Below, piece after piece: positions 1 to 10,036 of a stretch of DNA of 64,000 bases. Below the pieces are notes generated by a model, which ran no database searches, was not told where the DNA came from, and was given only the letters and a program-made list of their open reading frames with translations. The position numbers were made by a program, and so were the translations under genes. Each line of letters starts with the position of its first letter. Positions within the stretch are counted from its first letter, which is position 1. Origin of the DNA: Cynocephalus volans (lineage: Eukaryota > Chordata > Mammalia > Dermoptera > Cynocephalidae); assembly GCF_027409185.1 (NCBI RefSeq), contig NC_084463.1, forward strand, positions 110,656,133 to 110,720,132, written 5' to 3'.

Positions 1-600
1 CAGCTAGGCTTCGGGAGTGGGCGTCTGGGCGTGTTTCCGCCACGCGCTGCCACCGCAGCCGCTGGACGTGGTTGACTTTGAGGCCTGGCTGCTGCTTCGC
101 GGCTCTCCTCCCCCTCTTCTGTTTTTCCTAAAGCAGGGGGTCCTTCCTTCCGCTTTCTCTATTCTTTCTGGGTTTGGGAGAAGGGACGGGGAGAGTTGAG
201 GGGTCACTTGGAAAGGTTGCTGCTTCCGCTGCTCCCCACCACCACCGAAGATGAGATTCTCCCGCCCTCGGTTGGAAGCAAGGAATTTGCACCGCCAGGG
301 CTTTTGCTGCACGTTTCCTGTTTATGTTGTGCAGATGGGAGTTTTAGAAACATGCCACCGAGCAGGCGGGGGAGGGAGAGGATTTTGCGCAATCCCCAGG
401 GGCGCCTCGGGTTTCAGTGCTGGGTGAGCCGGAGGCGATGGGCCTGGGCTTCCCCCGGAGCGCCCGGGGGAGTTGGATTCCACCGTGGAACGCGGCATCC
501 CCGGGATCCTCCAGCACTGGGCTAGTCTATCCCTGGGGAGCCTCGCCCGCCTCAGCTTGCTTCCCTTGCAGCGTTCCCCGAGCTCTTGCAGCCGAAGCAG
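1..600. promoter_or_regulatory. GC/CpG-rich segment, probable edge of the SBF2 promoter island
   Basis: Base composition is GC-rich with many CpGs and then falls sharply to AT-rich DNA after about 600. No start codon context, splice site or recognisable SBF2 coding sequence was found here on the minus strand. In human, SBF2 is transcribed away from ADM and starts about 11 kb upstream of it; this segment lies 9-9.4 kb upstream of the ADM start, so an island shore of a divergent SBF2 promoter is a reasonable inference. The open frames on both strands look like chance frames in GC-rich DNA. Confidence 0.4.
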
Positions 601-904
601 GTGGTCCCTTCCAATTTCTCTGCTCAAAAAAGCAATAAAATGAATTAGTGGGTCTCATCATCCAGTCTAGAGATTATCCAGGTCGCTTACTTTTTTGTTG
701 CACCTACTATTGATCATTTCGAATTTGGCTGGTGCAACTCTTAGATAAGCTGACTTTGTTATTTGTTAATATCTTATGAAGTTTTAGTAGTAGAATATGC
801 ACAAATGGTAGACTGAAGTTTGGGGAATCTCCATGGTTTGGAAATCATCTTCGTGATTGCTTATCACTACTCACTATTAATTGAGGGTTTGAACTTCAAC
901 ATTT

Positions 905-1165
905 ACATATAAGAGCTCTTAGCAAAGTGTTTAGTGTTCACTAGGTGCTTAACAAATTTTTTTATGAATAAATGTGCAATTTCCCCCCACTACCAACAGA
1001 AAGCTGCAGTGGCTCGAACTCTGAACTGAGAGTCCAGTGAGCTGCGTCTCAGCTCTTGAAGGAAGTTTTACTATACTGTAATTGAGTATTTCCCCTTTCT
1101 GTGCCACAGTTTCTTCATGTACAAACTGAGAGGGTTGGGTTGCACTAGAAGAACTGGACCTATGT
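905..1165 (+). repeat. MIR/L2-type 3' fragment followed by a MIR fragment
   Basis: Around 905-965 the text resembles the 3' end shared by MIR and L2 (a 'tagtg..aggtgcttaacaaat' run followed by 'gaataaat'). Around 1020-1145 the 'cacagtttcttcatgtacaaactgagagg' region corresponds to the conserved MIR core 'cagtttcctcatctgtaaaatg'. Both are diverged, and boundaries are approximate. Confidence 0.6.
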
Positions 1166-1269
1166 AAATTTACTAGGACCTCTATGTAAATTGCTAACGG
1201 TCACACTGAATCAGCTTATTTGCAGGGAAGATAGCTTGATTTTGAAAATAATTAAATACCAAAAAAACC

Positions 1270-1545
1270 TCAAGTCATTTGTGTGAAATCTTACATACAT
1301 GTAGAAATCCTCTCTATAACTTCCCTGAGAGCTCATGGTCCAGTTGATCACTTTCAGTAAAGAGTAATTTTACTTCCTTGGGAGGCAGCCCATTCCACAG
1401 TTTAACAGCCCTATTACTGTAAAGTTCTTCCTTATTATATCAGAGTTGTCCTACTGTAACTTCCCCTTGATTTAACTCTCTGGAACTACCCAGTAAAAAA
1501 TAAAATCTTTGTCTGATAGCCCTTTAGTTTTTTGAGGTAGTTTTC
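1270..1545. repeat. Old interspersed repeat, family not assigned
   Basis: The stretch containing 'ggcagcccattccacagttt' and 'aaagttcttccttat' matches a motif order I know from an old mammalian repeat family, but I cannot name the family with confidence. Older than the SINEs nearby, judging by apparent divergence. Confidence 0.35.
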
Positions 1546-1554
1546 ATGTACTTT

Positions 1555-2770
1555 CCTGATTTTACCTTTTTTTTTTCTAACTGGGGTAAAATTCACTTAT
1601 AAAATTAACCATTTTAAAGTGAACAATTCAGTGACATTTAGTGCATTCATAATGTTGTGTAACTGCCACATCTATCTAGTTCCAAAACATTCTCTTCGCC
1701 CCAAATAAAACGCCACACCCATTAAGCCGTCACTCCCATTTCCCCCTCCCCCAGCCCTTGGCAAACCACAAATTTGCTTTCTGTCTCTATGAATTTACCT
1801 ATTATGGATATTTCATATAATATGTGACTTTTCTATGTCCAGATTTTTTCATTTAGTATATCGTTTTTACGTTTTATACATGTAGTAGCATCAGTACCAT
1901 GTTGTAGCATCATGTTGAAGTATCAGTACTTCATTCTTTTTTATGGTTGAATGATATTCCATTGTATACCATATTTTGTTTATTCACTGATGGACATTTG
2001 CGTTGTTTCCACCTTTTGGCGTTGTGAATAGTGCTGCTATGAACATACATGTTCAACTATTTGAGTATCTGTTTTCAATTCTTTGGGATATATTCTTAGG
2101 AGTGGAATTACTGGATTATATGTTAATTCTATGTTTAAGTTTTTGAGGAGCCACAAAACAGTTTTCCACAGTAGCTGCTTATTTTGCAGTCCTACCGACA
2201 ATGTACAAGTGTTCCAATCTCTCTACATCTTTGTTAAAACTTGTTTTCCTGTTGTTTTTCTTTTTGTTTTGTTATAGCCATCTTAGTAGGTATGAAGTGG
2301 TAACTCACGGTGGTCCTGATTTGCATTTCCCTGGTTACTAAAGGTGTTGAGTGTCTTTTCAAGTGTTCATTAGTCATTTATAAAACTTTGAAGAAATGTC
2401 TGTTCAAGTCTTTTGCCTGTTTTTCAATTGAGTTTGTCTCCCTGTTGAGTTGTAAGAGTTATTTATATACAGTGGATACTGGATCCTTATCAGATATATG
2501 ATTTGCACGTATTTTCTCATTCTGTAGGTTGTCTTTTCATTTTCTTGATAATGTCCTTTTACTGACAAAAGTTTTTAATTTTGATGAAGTCCAAATTTGG
2601 TTTGTTTTCTGTGTTTTTGGTGTCATATCTAAGAATCCATTGCCAAATTCAAGGTCATAAATATTTACTCTTACGTTTTCTTCTAAGAGTTACATAGCTC
2701 TTGTATTTAGGCCTTTGATTTATATTGAGTTAATTTTGTAATAATAGGGGTCCCATTTTACTTTTAAATG
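1555..2770 (-). mobile_element. Old L1 LINE, 3' half, antisense
   Basis: Reading the + strand gives the reverse complement of an L1M-class element. The 3' UTR begins with 'aaaattaaccattttaaagtg' near 1600 and 'ctagttccaaaacattctc' near 1676; then comes antisense ORF2 text ('ttccattgtatacc', 'gtgaatagtgctgctatgaaca', 'ggagtggaattactgg'). The 3' end is at the left. Frames are broken; the open frames at 2083-2501 are antisense shadows. Confidence 0.85.
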
Positions 2771-3529
2771 TGTTGATTTTTATTTTATTTGCAAGTGTTG
2801 GTTTAAATTATTTTAACTTTTTTTAAAATCAAAGTTTAGTTGTTTTCAACCCCAGAATCAAATGCTGTGTGCTTTTAGGCATACTTCATTTGTTAAGGTT
2901 ATAGGTAGACTGCAGTTCATTTGTAATGGGTGTTTAGTAGCACAGGGATCTTGACATATCCAGATATATGTATAAAGGGACTGTGTGTTTATATACACAG
3001 GTGAACATATTTAGCATGTACTGAAGCTGTGCTTTGCTTCTCAGCCAACAGCTGCCAAGCTGTTGAAACTGATAAGACCTGACAAGGCAGCCTGATTACT
3101 GAGGTTGGCTGAAGGCCACACCATCCCCTAAGATAACCACCAGAACCTTTCACTAAAGAGTGGGGAAGTAATGCAAGCCCAGATTTGTTTTACTGAAGGC
3201 TGGCAAGAGCAGGAAGGAGGAAGGCTATTCAGCACAGTAATGATGTGTACCTAGCATATGCCTTTCTTTTCTGCTTTAGAAGACAAAATGGAGTTGATTA
3301 CCAGTGAAAGAGGCTTATCAGCTCTTTGTTCCTACAGTGGGCTTTCATGGGTTAAGTGGTTAATCTGTAGTCATTTCAAGTGCTTTCTGTGGTTAGCCAC
3401 TACAGTTCAGAGGCAGTATGAGAGTTAGACTTGACCAAACGTTTGCAGGCAGGGCTGGGCCTCTTCAGATGGTCTCAACCAGTCTCTAACACAGGAGATG
3501 AAAAAGTTGTGGTGGAAAATCCCCTGATC
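2771..3529. other. No gene or named repeat recognised
   Basis: AT-rich to about 3000, then mixed unique-looking sequence. I see no long open frame, splice pair or clear repeat. Confidence 0.5.
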
Positions 3530-4885
3530 CATTGTCACATCTCCAACCACTCAGTTGTCTAAGCAAGAAAGGTAAAGGTTGTTACCCTTGACACCTGCCT
3601 CTCAGCCCCACTTTCATCCCAGTCCTTTTGCTCTTACTTCCCAAATATGTCCACCTCTCTTCACCCTCATTGCCACCCCACTAGTCTGAACCATTATCAC
3701 CTCCCATCTTGATTACTGCAATAGCTTACCTACTGCAATAGTAACTGGTTTCCCTGCTTTATTGGTGGTTCCAGGCTTTCTATATAGGTAAAACTTAAGG
3801 ACAGTAAGCAGACTAGTGACCCTGTCTTAAAATTAAATTTGTATATTAAACACACTATTTCTATCTTGAGTGTACATTTGGGGTGCAGGGAAGAGGCTTC
3901 AAAGATGACTAATGGGAAGTGTCTTGCAGTTACTTTCACATGTGTGATGAGGTGAATGGCTGAATCTTGAAACACAGTTGATGTACCTCTGACATTAGCA
4001 GCTGCAGTATAAATAGGTACTGTGAGAGTTTGCAGGCTGCTTTTACTAGATTGTATGTTTGGTAAGCAGGACTGGCTACATAATTTGTGGAGCTCAGTGC
4101 AAAATAAAAATGTAGGCCCTCCTGTTCAGAAATTAAGAATTTCAAAACAGATTCAGTAGAGCATGAAACCAAGTGTGGACTCTTCTGAGTGCAGGCTCTG
4201 TGCAACTCAACAGGTTGCATGTCCATGAAACTGATTCTGCTGGTACAGTTTAGGGTATAGTGACTGTGTGTTGGGGGGTATAATAGAGATTATGAGGGTA
4301 CTAGGCCCTCTCCAGTCTCTCCAGGGTGCTACCACTGCACTGCTTCCCTTCCTGCTCCTCTCTAATCCATCCACTACATCCAACAGCCAAAACGCTCTAT
4401 TAAAAAAATTCATATCATATCATGTCTCTCCTATCTTTAAACCTGTCAATAGCTTCCCATGTCACCATGAATAAAGTACAAAATCTTCAGTGTGTTTCAA
4501 AGAGTCCTGTTTACTCTGACCCCAATGACCTCTTTAATCTCATTTCATGCCACTCTTCTCCCTCACTCAATACATTGCCATCAAACTGGCCTCCTTTCAT
4601 TTTCTCTGATGTACCATGTTCTTTCTCATCTCTGAGCCTTTGCATATGCTGATTCCTCTATTTGGAATATTAGGTTCCTCTAGTTTTGCTTTTCCTTCAG
4701 AACATTTATCACAGTTTATAATCATGTATTCCTATGAGGATTTCTTTACATCTAGCTACCCCACTAGGATATAAGCTTGTTGAGGACAAAAATAATGTTT
4801 GCATTGATTATTATTGTATGTTCAAAACTTAGCTGGGCACATAAGACATGATCAGTGAATATTTGTTGAAGGAATGAATAAACTT
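3530..4885 (+). mobile_element. L2 LINE, 3' portion, interrupted
   Basis: Two L2 segments in the same orientation lie at about 3530-3760 and 4300-4885. The first ends in 'gattactgcaatagcttacc'; the second holds 'ctatctttaaacctgtcaatag' and the L2 3' terminus ('gatataagcttgttgagg' ... 'gaatatttgttgaaggaatgaataaa'). Between them (about 3765-4290) is other sequence, including an unassigned old repeat around 4065-4255. Frames are decayed. Confidence 0.75.
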
Positions 4886-5397
4886 TCAATCATGCAGGCC
4901 CACACAGAGGAATTGCTTCATTCTAGCAGTTCTTCTAGTCTGATGGTACAGTATCCCCACCTGGAGGCAGGTACCATTCTCTTTGGCTAGGGATGACACC
5001 AAATGATCTTATCATCCCTTTCATCATCCTTTCATTAATGCCACCCATTATGCCATCAGTAGGAAATTTCTCTTGAAGTCACTTCATCTTATTCTGTTAT
5101 AGCTGTTATTGTAACAGGCTTCTTTATCTTTACCACCTTCTCTGTGTTCTCTTTCATTTGTTTTGCAGCAACTTACCTTCTTTAAGCTTCAGGGAGGCTT
5201 GCCTTCTGGCTTTATTACATACAAGGACTGACTGTTTCTGTCTGTTTTGTGCAGGAACACAAAAATGAGGCAAGCAAAGGCATTACTTTCCTTTATGCTG
5301 ATGCTCTGGATAATATTATGCCCTAAAGAGAGAGGTTACCTGTCTGCCAGCCTGCCCCAGCCATTCCAAACCAGATAGAAATTAAAAATATAGAAAT
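4886..5397. other. No gene or named repeat recognised
   Basis: Mixed-composition intergenic sequence with no long open frame, splice pair or repeat that I can name. Confidence 0.5.
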
Positions 5398-5525
5398 AGT
5401 GCTTTTGGGATGGCCAGTTTGCTCAGCTGGTTAGAGCATGGTGCTGATAGCACCAAGGTCCAAGTTTCGATTCCTGTGCCAGGTCATCCTCTAAAAAAAA
5501 AAAAAGAAAAGAAAACAGTGCTTTT
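5398..5525 (+). mobile_element. tRNA-Ile-like SINE, single unit, with target-site duplication
   Basis: The body (about 5407-5516) reads like a tRNA: a 'ggccagtttgctcagctgg' A-box region, 'ttagagcatggtgctgatag', then a B-box-like 'caagtttcgattcc', followed by an A-rich tail. It sits between 9-bp direct repeats 'agtgctttt' at 5398-5406 and 5517-5525, as expected of L1-mediated insertion. The similarity to tRNA-Ile is by eye. It is not a tRNA gene, because the acceptor stem does not pair and a poly(A) tail follows. Confidence 0.85.
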
Positions 5526-6900
5526 TACTCTGTGCCAGTTTTTAATTTGGTCAACCTCTTGAAATTGTGTGCCTATTTTATACTTTAATTGGTTTATGTA
5601 CAGGTTCATTTTTCTGCAAAATGATATTTTTATTAGCTCCTTCAAGCTAATAAAAAACTATTTTTTTAAATTAAAAAAACCCCACTATATTTTATTAGCT
5701 CCTTCGAAAAGTCAGAGATCTGAAAAAAGTGCCCCAAGCTTTGTATCCCTGCTTTATTTCTCCCTGTGAGTGACAAAATCTGCAAGGCTGATTGTGTTCT
5801 TTTTCTAATCCACTTTGTGTTGCAACTCCAGGATGCATCCTGAACCTTGTTTTCAAGTGAACTTTGTAAACAAGCCCTCAGCTTAACAGGCATTTTGAAC
5901 CATATGAACAATAAATGCATCATAAAATTTCCTGTTTGAAAAACAAGGCATCTGAGATAATTATGCACTGCATTTAGCTACTGACGTTTTAGTTATTTTT
6001 ATTAATGTCATTAACATAATTTATTGTTTCTGATTACTTTTCTGAAAGACCTGAGTGTGGTCACCCTGGCTTTCAGAACTGTGTCAACAGTGCTAGCTGG
6101 GAAACCACCATCACACATTTTTTAAAACTCCAAACATTACTAAGCATAAGGCTGGATTTAGGGCCTAAAAATAATTCAGTTGGAATGTAAAGAATAAACT
6201 GAAACAACGTTATGCAACAAGCCTTTAGCATATGTGTACGTATGTCTGTATATATGATGTCAAGAGATACACATTTATTACAGTGCTTTGAGGGGTTATT
6301 TATTATTTGACCTCTTAAAATTCTTAAGTACAAAAAAAGTGGATCTTCATTAATCAGTATTCTTTTTAATTTTTTCTTCCTCTTTTCTTGCCAAGGAAAT
6401 TTTAAAGATGTTTCTTCCCTCACTTCCTTCCTTCCTTCCATGTACTGTCCATGCCCAGTATAAATCTACAGTCACTGCAACTCGAATGGATGAAACTCCA
6501 TGCTAACAAATCACCAGAAGGAGAACTCTTTGCTGTGGTGTTTCCTTCTAGATAGGACCATCGAACCAAAGACGCATTCTAGTGATGTTTGTTGTTGTTG
6601 TTTTTCTATTCTCTTTAACGATGATTAAGTAAGCCAACTCAAGATTCCACAAGAAAAAAAATAGATGCCCAGATTTGGCTAATTCTTTATCATTTTTTGA
6701 TTTAAACCCGACGATGCTTTGGGGAGAATTCTGGCGCCTGCTGCCACAAATGCAAACACACACCCGCACTCTTTCCAAGATACAGGTTTTCAAGCAAAAT
6801 CCTCTGAGCTGCCAATACATTTCATTTAAAGAAAGAATTGGCTTGGTTTTCAAGCGACATATCTCTAAGTACAAGAGAGACAAAGCGCACCCAGGCTGAT
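5526..6900. other. Intergenic, no gene recognised
   Basis: Mostly AT-rich unique-looking sequence. It includes a 12-bp perfect hairpin at 5627-5656 (see findings). Open frames on both strands are short and overlap one another, which argues against coding. Confidence 0.5.
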
Positions 6901-6902
6901 AA

Positions 6903-6912
6903 GGCACGTGCC
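6903..6912. promoter_or_regulatory. Palindromic E-box GGCACGTGCC
   Basis: A perfect 10-bp palindrome containing CACGTG, the binding core of USF, MYC/MAX and CLOCK-type bHLH factors, overlapping ACGTG as used by HIF. It lies about 2.5 kb upstream of the ADM start, at the beginning of a GC-richer stretch. ADM is a known hypoxia-induced gene; function of this site is inferred. Confidence 0.4.
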
Positions 6913-7929
6913 AAGGCTCAAGGTGGGAATTCCTGGTACAGCCACGACGCTGCTGGCGTAGGCACTGGAGCCTGGTGGAACCGAGCCACCGAATCTCTCT
7001 CCTTGGATTGCTTTCCTTGTTAAAACCGCCTGCAGCTCAAAGAGAAGTTTGAGCCAAGAACACACTTCGTGATCCTGCCCTGGAGCAAGATTTTAGTTTC
7101 CCCCATGGAATCACGGGCTTTCCTGGAGGAGGCAACGAGGTACAGCCGCAGAGTTCTCTGCAGACGGAACCCCCTAGGGCTGGTGGGGACTGGAAGGAAC
7201 GAGTCCAGACCACGGGACCTTCCCTGGCTGTGGACCGACACCCAGCTGTCCTTGACCTCCCCGGCAGTCGGAGGCGCGCGCTGGGGAAATGAAAGTAAAA
7301 CCTGCGCTGGCGCAGACCCTATTTGGAAACTGGAGACAAATAGGTCGCATCGTCAGAGAGACTAACAGACAGCCCGCCCTGGACAGGATCGGTGCGAAGA
7401 GGCTGACTCGCCAGGGAGGAACTGAAAAGACGAGAAATGGGAGGCATGAGAGAAAAACAATTGTTAGGCTGAGGAGGCTTCTAGAAACACAGCAGGCACA
7501 CAGCAATACCTGCCGTCAGCGGTGCAGACAGATTAGCCGTCTGACCTGGTCTGCTACGGTGACTGCCCTACGGCCAGCCAGGCGGCCGAGCCGGGCCAGG
7601 TCGCCGCGCTGCACCGCTCTGACCCTCCGCGTCCCAAGCCCTTACCAGAGCCAGGAATCTGTCCACCGCCCTCAGCTGGAACTCAGATGCGCTCAGGTGA
7701 CTCCCTCGGGGAAGAGTCCTCAGAATAAATAACCGCAGCGCGGCCATGTCTTCCCCAGGTTCAATGTCCACTGTTCAGTCTGGAGAGCAAAAAGGCTGCT
7801 GAGCCAGCAGTGCGTGGCCCAGACCATACTGTGGACAAGGTCCGCACCACCCAGCGCCCAGCCGCCTTTGCACTGGGTCTCAGAACCATTATGGCAGAGC
7901 AGGCAGGACGCTTAGAGATCTGCTGGGGG

Positions 7930-7964
7930 CACGTCCTAGATGGGGACACTAGAGAGAGGACGTG
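7930..7964. promoter_or_regulatory. Pair of HIF-type ACGTG cores, opposite strands
   Basis: CACGT at 7930-7934 (ACGTG on the minus strand, in GGACGTGCC context) and ACGTG at 7960-7964 (GGACGTGAC context) lie 30 bp apart, about 1.45 kb upstream of the ADM start. Clustered RCGTG cores are typical of hypoxia response elements. Motif evidence only. Confidence 0.35.
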
Positions 7965-8389
7965 ACTTACCCATGTTCACATAGCGAATTGCCAAGAGGG
8001 TGAGTACTAGAAGCCGGTATAGTCAGTGGTCTTGCACCCTCAGCCTCTCATTCTAGTTGCTGAGCTTCGAGACGTTAGAATGGGGGTAGTTGGTAAGACA
8101 CAAGAAACCCGCATGCAAGAAGTAGGGATCCCCGCGGGGCTGAGCTTTTCCTCCCCAGTTTGGCCCCCAGAAGGGAAGTAAGAAAGTGAAGTCAAGAAGC
8201 AGTGATGGAAGAGCTCAAACGGGTGACAAAGGTGTTTGGGGTGATTCATCATGAACAGGCACAAATCCTTGGGCGGGGGCTGGGATTCTCCTCTCCCCCT
8301 TGACGAGATGGTGACCCCAGCCTAGAAGAATCCACGCCGCGCCCCAGTCGGCCGTGCTTGCTTGTTGGGCCGAGTTAGGACTCTCCTGC

Positions 8390-8580
8390 TTCTTTAGCCT
8401 GACTTCGGGCAAGATTCTTCCTCTCTCTGAACTTCAATTTTCTACTTGGCAGAACGTGAAAAGTAGTGTTACTTTCTTCGCCTAACTCAGGGGTTGGTGT
8501 GAAGATCAAAGGAGATTGGGATGTGACTGTGCTTTGTAAACTGTGAAGCGATTATCATACATGAAGCATTAGTGTGCTCC
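8390..8580 (+). repeat. MIR SINE fragment
   Basis: The MIR core is visible ('gggcaagattcttcctctctctgaacttcaattttc' corresponding to the MIR 'cctcagtttcctcatct' region, followed by 'gtgaagatcaaaggag' and 'tgctttgtaaactg'). An ACGTG core at 8454-8458 lies inside it, about 0.94 kb upstream of the ADM start. Confidence 0.65.
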
Positions 8581-8969
8581 CTGGCAGTCAATCCTCACGT
8601 TTACAATGGGTGAATGAAGGCAGCCGGGCAAACTCTCAGGTTATAACCTTATAAGGCATAATTGGATTACAAGGGGGCGGTATCCTTCTGCTTGATTTTG
8701 GTTACTCCTATATTTCCAAACAGGCATGTAAATTCTGAAATTTCAGATAATTCCCCCCCCATCCTAATTCTCAATTCAGCCTTTCCGAGCCTTGCCCCTA
8801 TTGCGAAATCTTGCTTGCCCATCCCCAACCCCCCCAGTCTCAGCCGCCCTCGTGGGGGGTGCGGTGGGGGATGAGGGGGCTGGCGAGCCCGGCTCCTCTC
8901 TGCTCTTCACTGTACCCTGCCCCTGTGGCTCCGCGGGAGTCTGGGGTCGCGGCCAGGTCAGGCGCTGAG

Positions 8970-8984
8970 CCGGCAGGGGGCGCG
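8970..8984 (+). promoter_or_regulatory. CTCF-like motif, + orientation
   Basis: CCGGCAGGGGGCGCG fits the CTCF core CCASYAGRGGGCGCY at 13 of 15 positions by eye. It lies about 0.4 kb upstream of the ADM start. A second, oppositely oriented match lies at 12275-12289. Confidence 0.45.
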
Positions 8985-9343
8985 GTTCTCTTGAGGCCAC
9001 AACTCCCCAAGTCCAGAACTCGGACCATGCGCGCGGTCTCCCCAGCTGGCTCTTGCTGTTCTTTGCCAGGAGGTCCCGCACGCTAGGCTGCATAGGTCCT
9101 GGGTAAGGACCCCAAGAAGTTCCACTGGCACTCCTTCGCCCCGGCTTACCGTCTGAACCCTGTGCCCAGAAAGTTAGGTCTGTGGCAGTTCTTGCACCAG
9201 CCTCCTGGAACCCATCTCTGAGTCCTCTAAGCACAGGGGACCCCCCAACCCACACCCACAGGCAAGCAAGGCGCGAGCCCGAGTGCAGGAGCGCGCGCGC
9301 CCATGGAACGAAAGGGAGGGCGCGAGGGCGGTAGGGCAGCCCA

Positions 9344-9370
9344 GGCCCCGCCCCCCCGTGCTCTTATAAA
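9344..9370 (+). promoter_or_regulatory. ADM: ADM core promoter: GC box and TATA box
   Basis: A GC box (GGCCCCGCCCC, Sp1/KLF type) at 9344-9354 is followed by TATAAA at 9365-9370. The expected initiation point about 30 bp downstream falls at about 9395-9397 in an initiator-like 'ctcagtg'. Published ADM genes also have a TATA promoter. The exact start is inferred from spacing. Confidence 0.85.
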
Positions 9371-10036
9371 GCGCAGGAACCAGAGCTGGCTACTCAGTGG
9401 TTTCTTGGTGACACTAGGTAGAAGAGCTTGATCTTTGCCACCTCTGAGTTCTCGCCGCAGCTGAACTCAGACTTCGGGGTTTTGCTACTGCCAGAGGGAC
9501 GTACAGAAGTACTCTCTCCTTCAACTACTTGACAGATCGCCTATCAGCAGGTAGGTGCCGCAGGCCCGGCGGGTTAAAGGGGGGTGGGGGGAGAGGTTGC
9601 AGAGACCCGAAACTGGGAGTGCTAGGTGAGGGGAATAACCCATTTGGAGGGGCAGGGGGAGTTTTCTGCGGAGTGCACGCCGCATCCCGGGCGCAGCTTA
9701 TACACACAGCTGGAGCTCCAGAGAGTCACAGTCCCTTCTGCTCGTCTGCCAAGTTCCAAGAAGTTGAGCAGGGAACCTCTGGGAACCTGCCTCTGTGCAG
9801 CGCCCCCACCCCCCGCTTCCCCGCGGGGCCTGTCACCCGCCCGGCGGGTGCAAACGTTTCTGGCGCCTCTCTGCGCCCCGGGGAGATAAGCGTCTGAGCC
9901 AGGCAGAGCGCTGGCTGAACCCGCCCGCGCCGGGGCCCCCGCCCGTCCTCCGTGCCCCACCCGGGCAGTGCAGCTGGCCCGGGTGCTCACGCTCGGCTCG
10001 TCTCTCCTTTTTCAGGATCTGCGCATCGCCGCCGGG

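Noticed and set aside
1..312. SBF2 first coding exon
   Set aside because: I looked on the minus strand for a start with SBF2-like N-terminal coding sequence and a splice donor and found none; only island-like composition remains.
3765..4290. Full-length DNA transposon inside the L2
   Set aside because: Part of it looks like an old repeat, but I could not find terminal inverted repeats or a duplication, so it is left unassigned.
5407..5516. Possible tRNA-Ile gene
   Set aside because: A and B boxes are recognisable, but the arms do not pair, an A-tail follows and target-site duplications flank it: it is a SINE.
7289..7732. 147-codon + frame
   Set aside because: Arg/Gln/Thr-rich with no domain, overlapped by minus-strand frames in the same GC-rich stretch.
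8776..9255. 159-codon minus-strand frame in the ADM promoter island
   Set aside because: GC-rich DNA has few stops. Frames overlap on both strands, composition is Pro/Gly/Arg/Ser-rich, and there is no recognisable domain.
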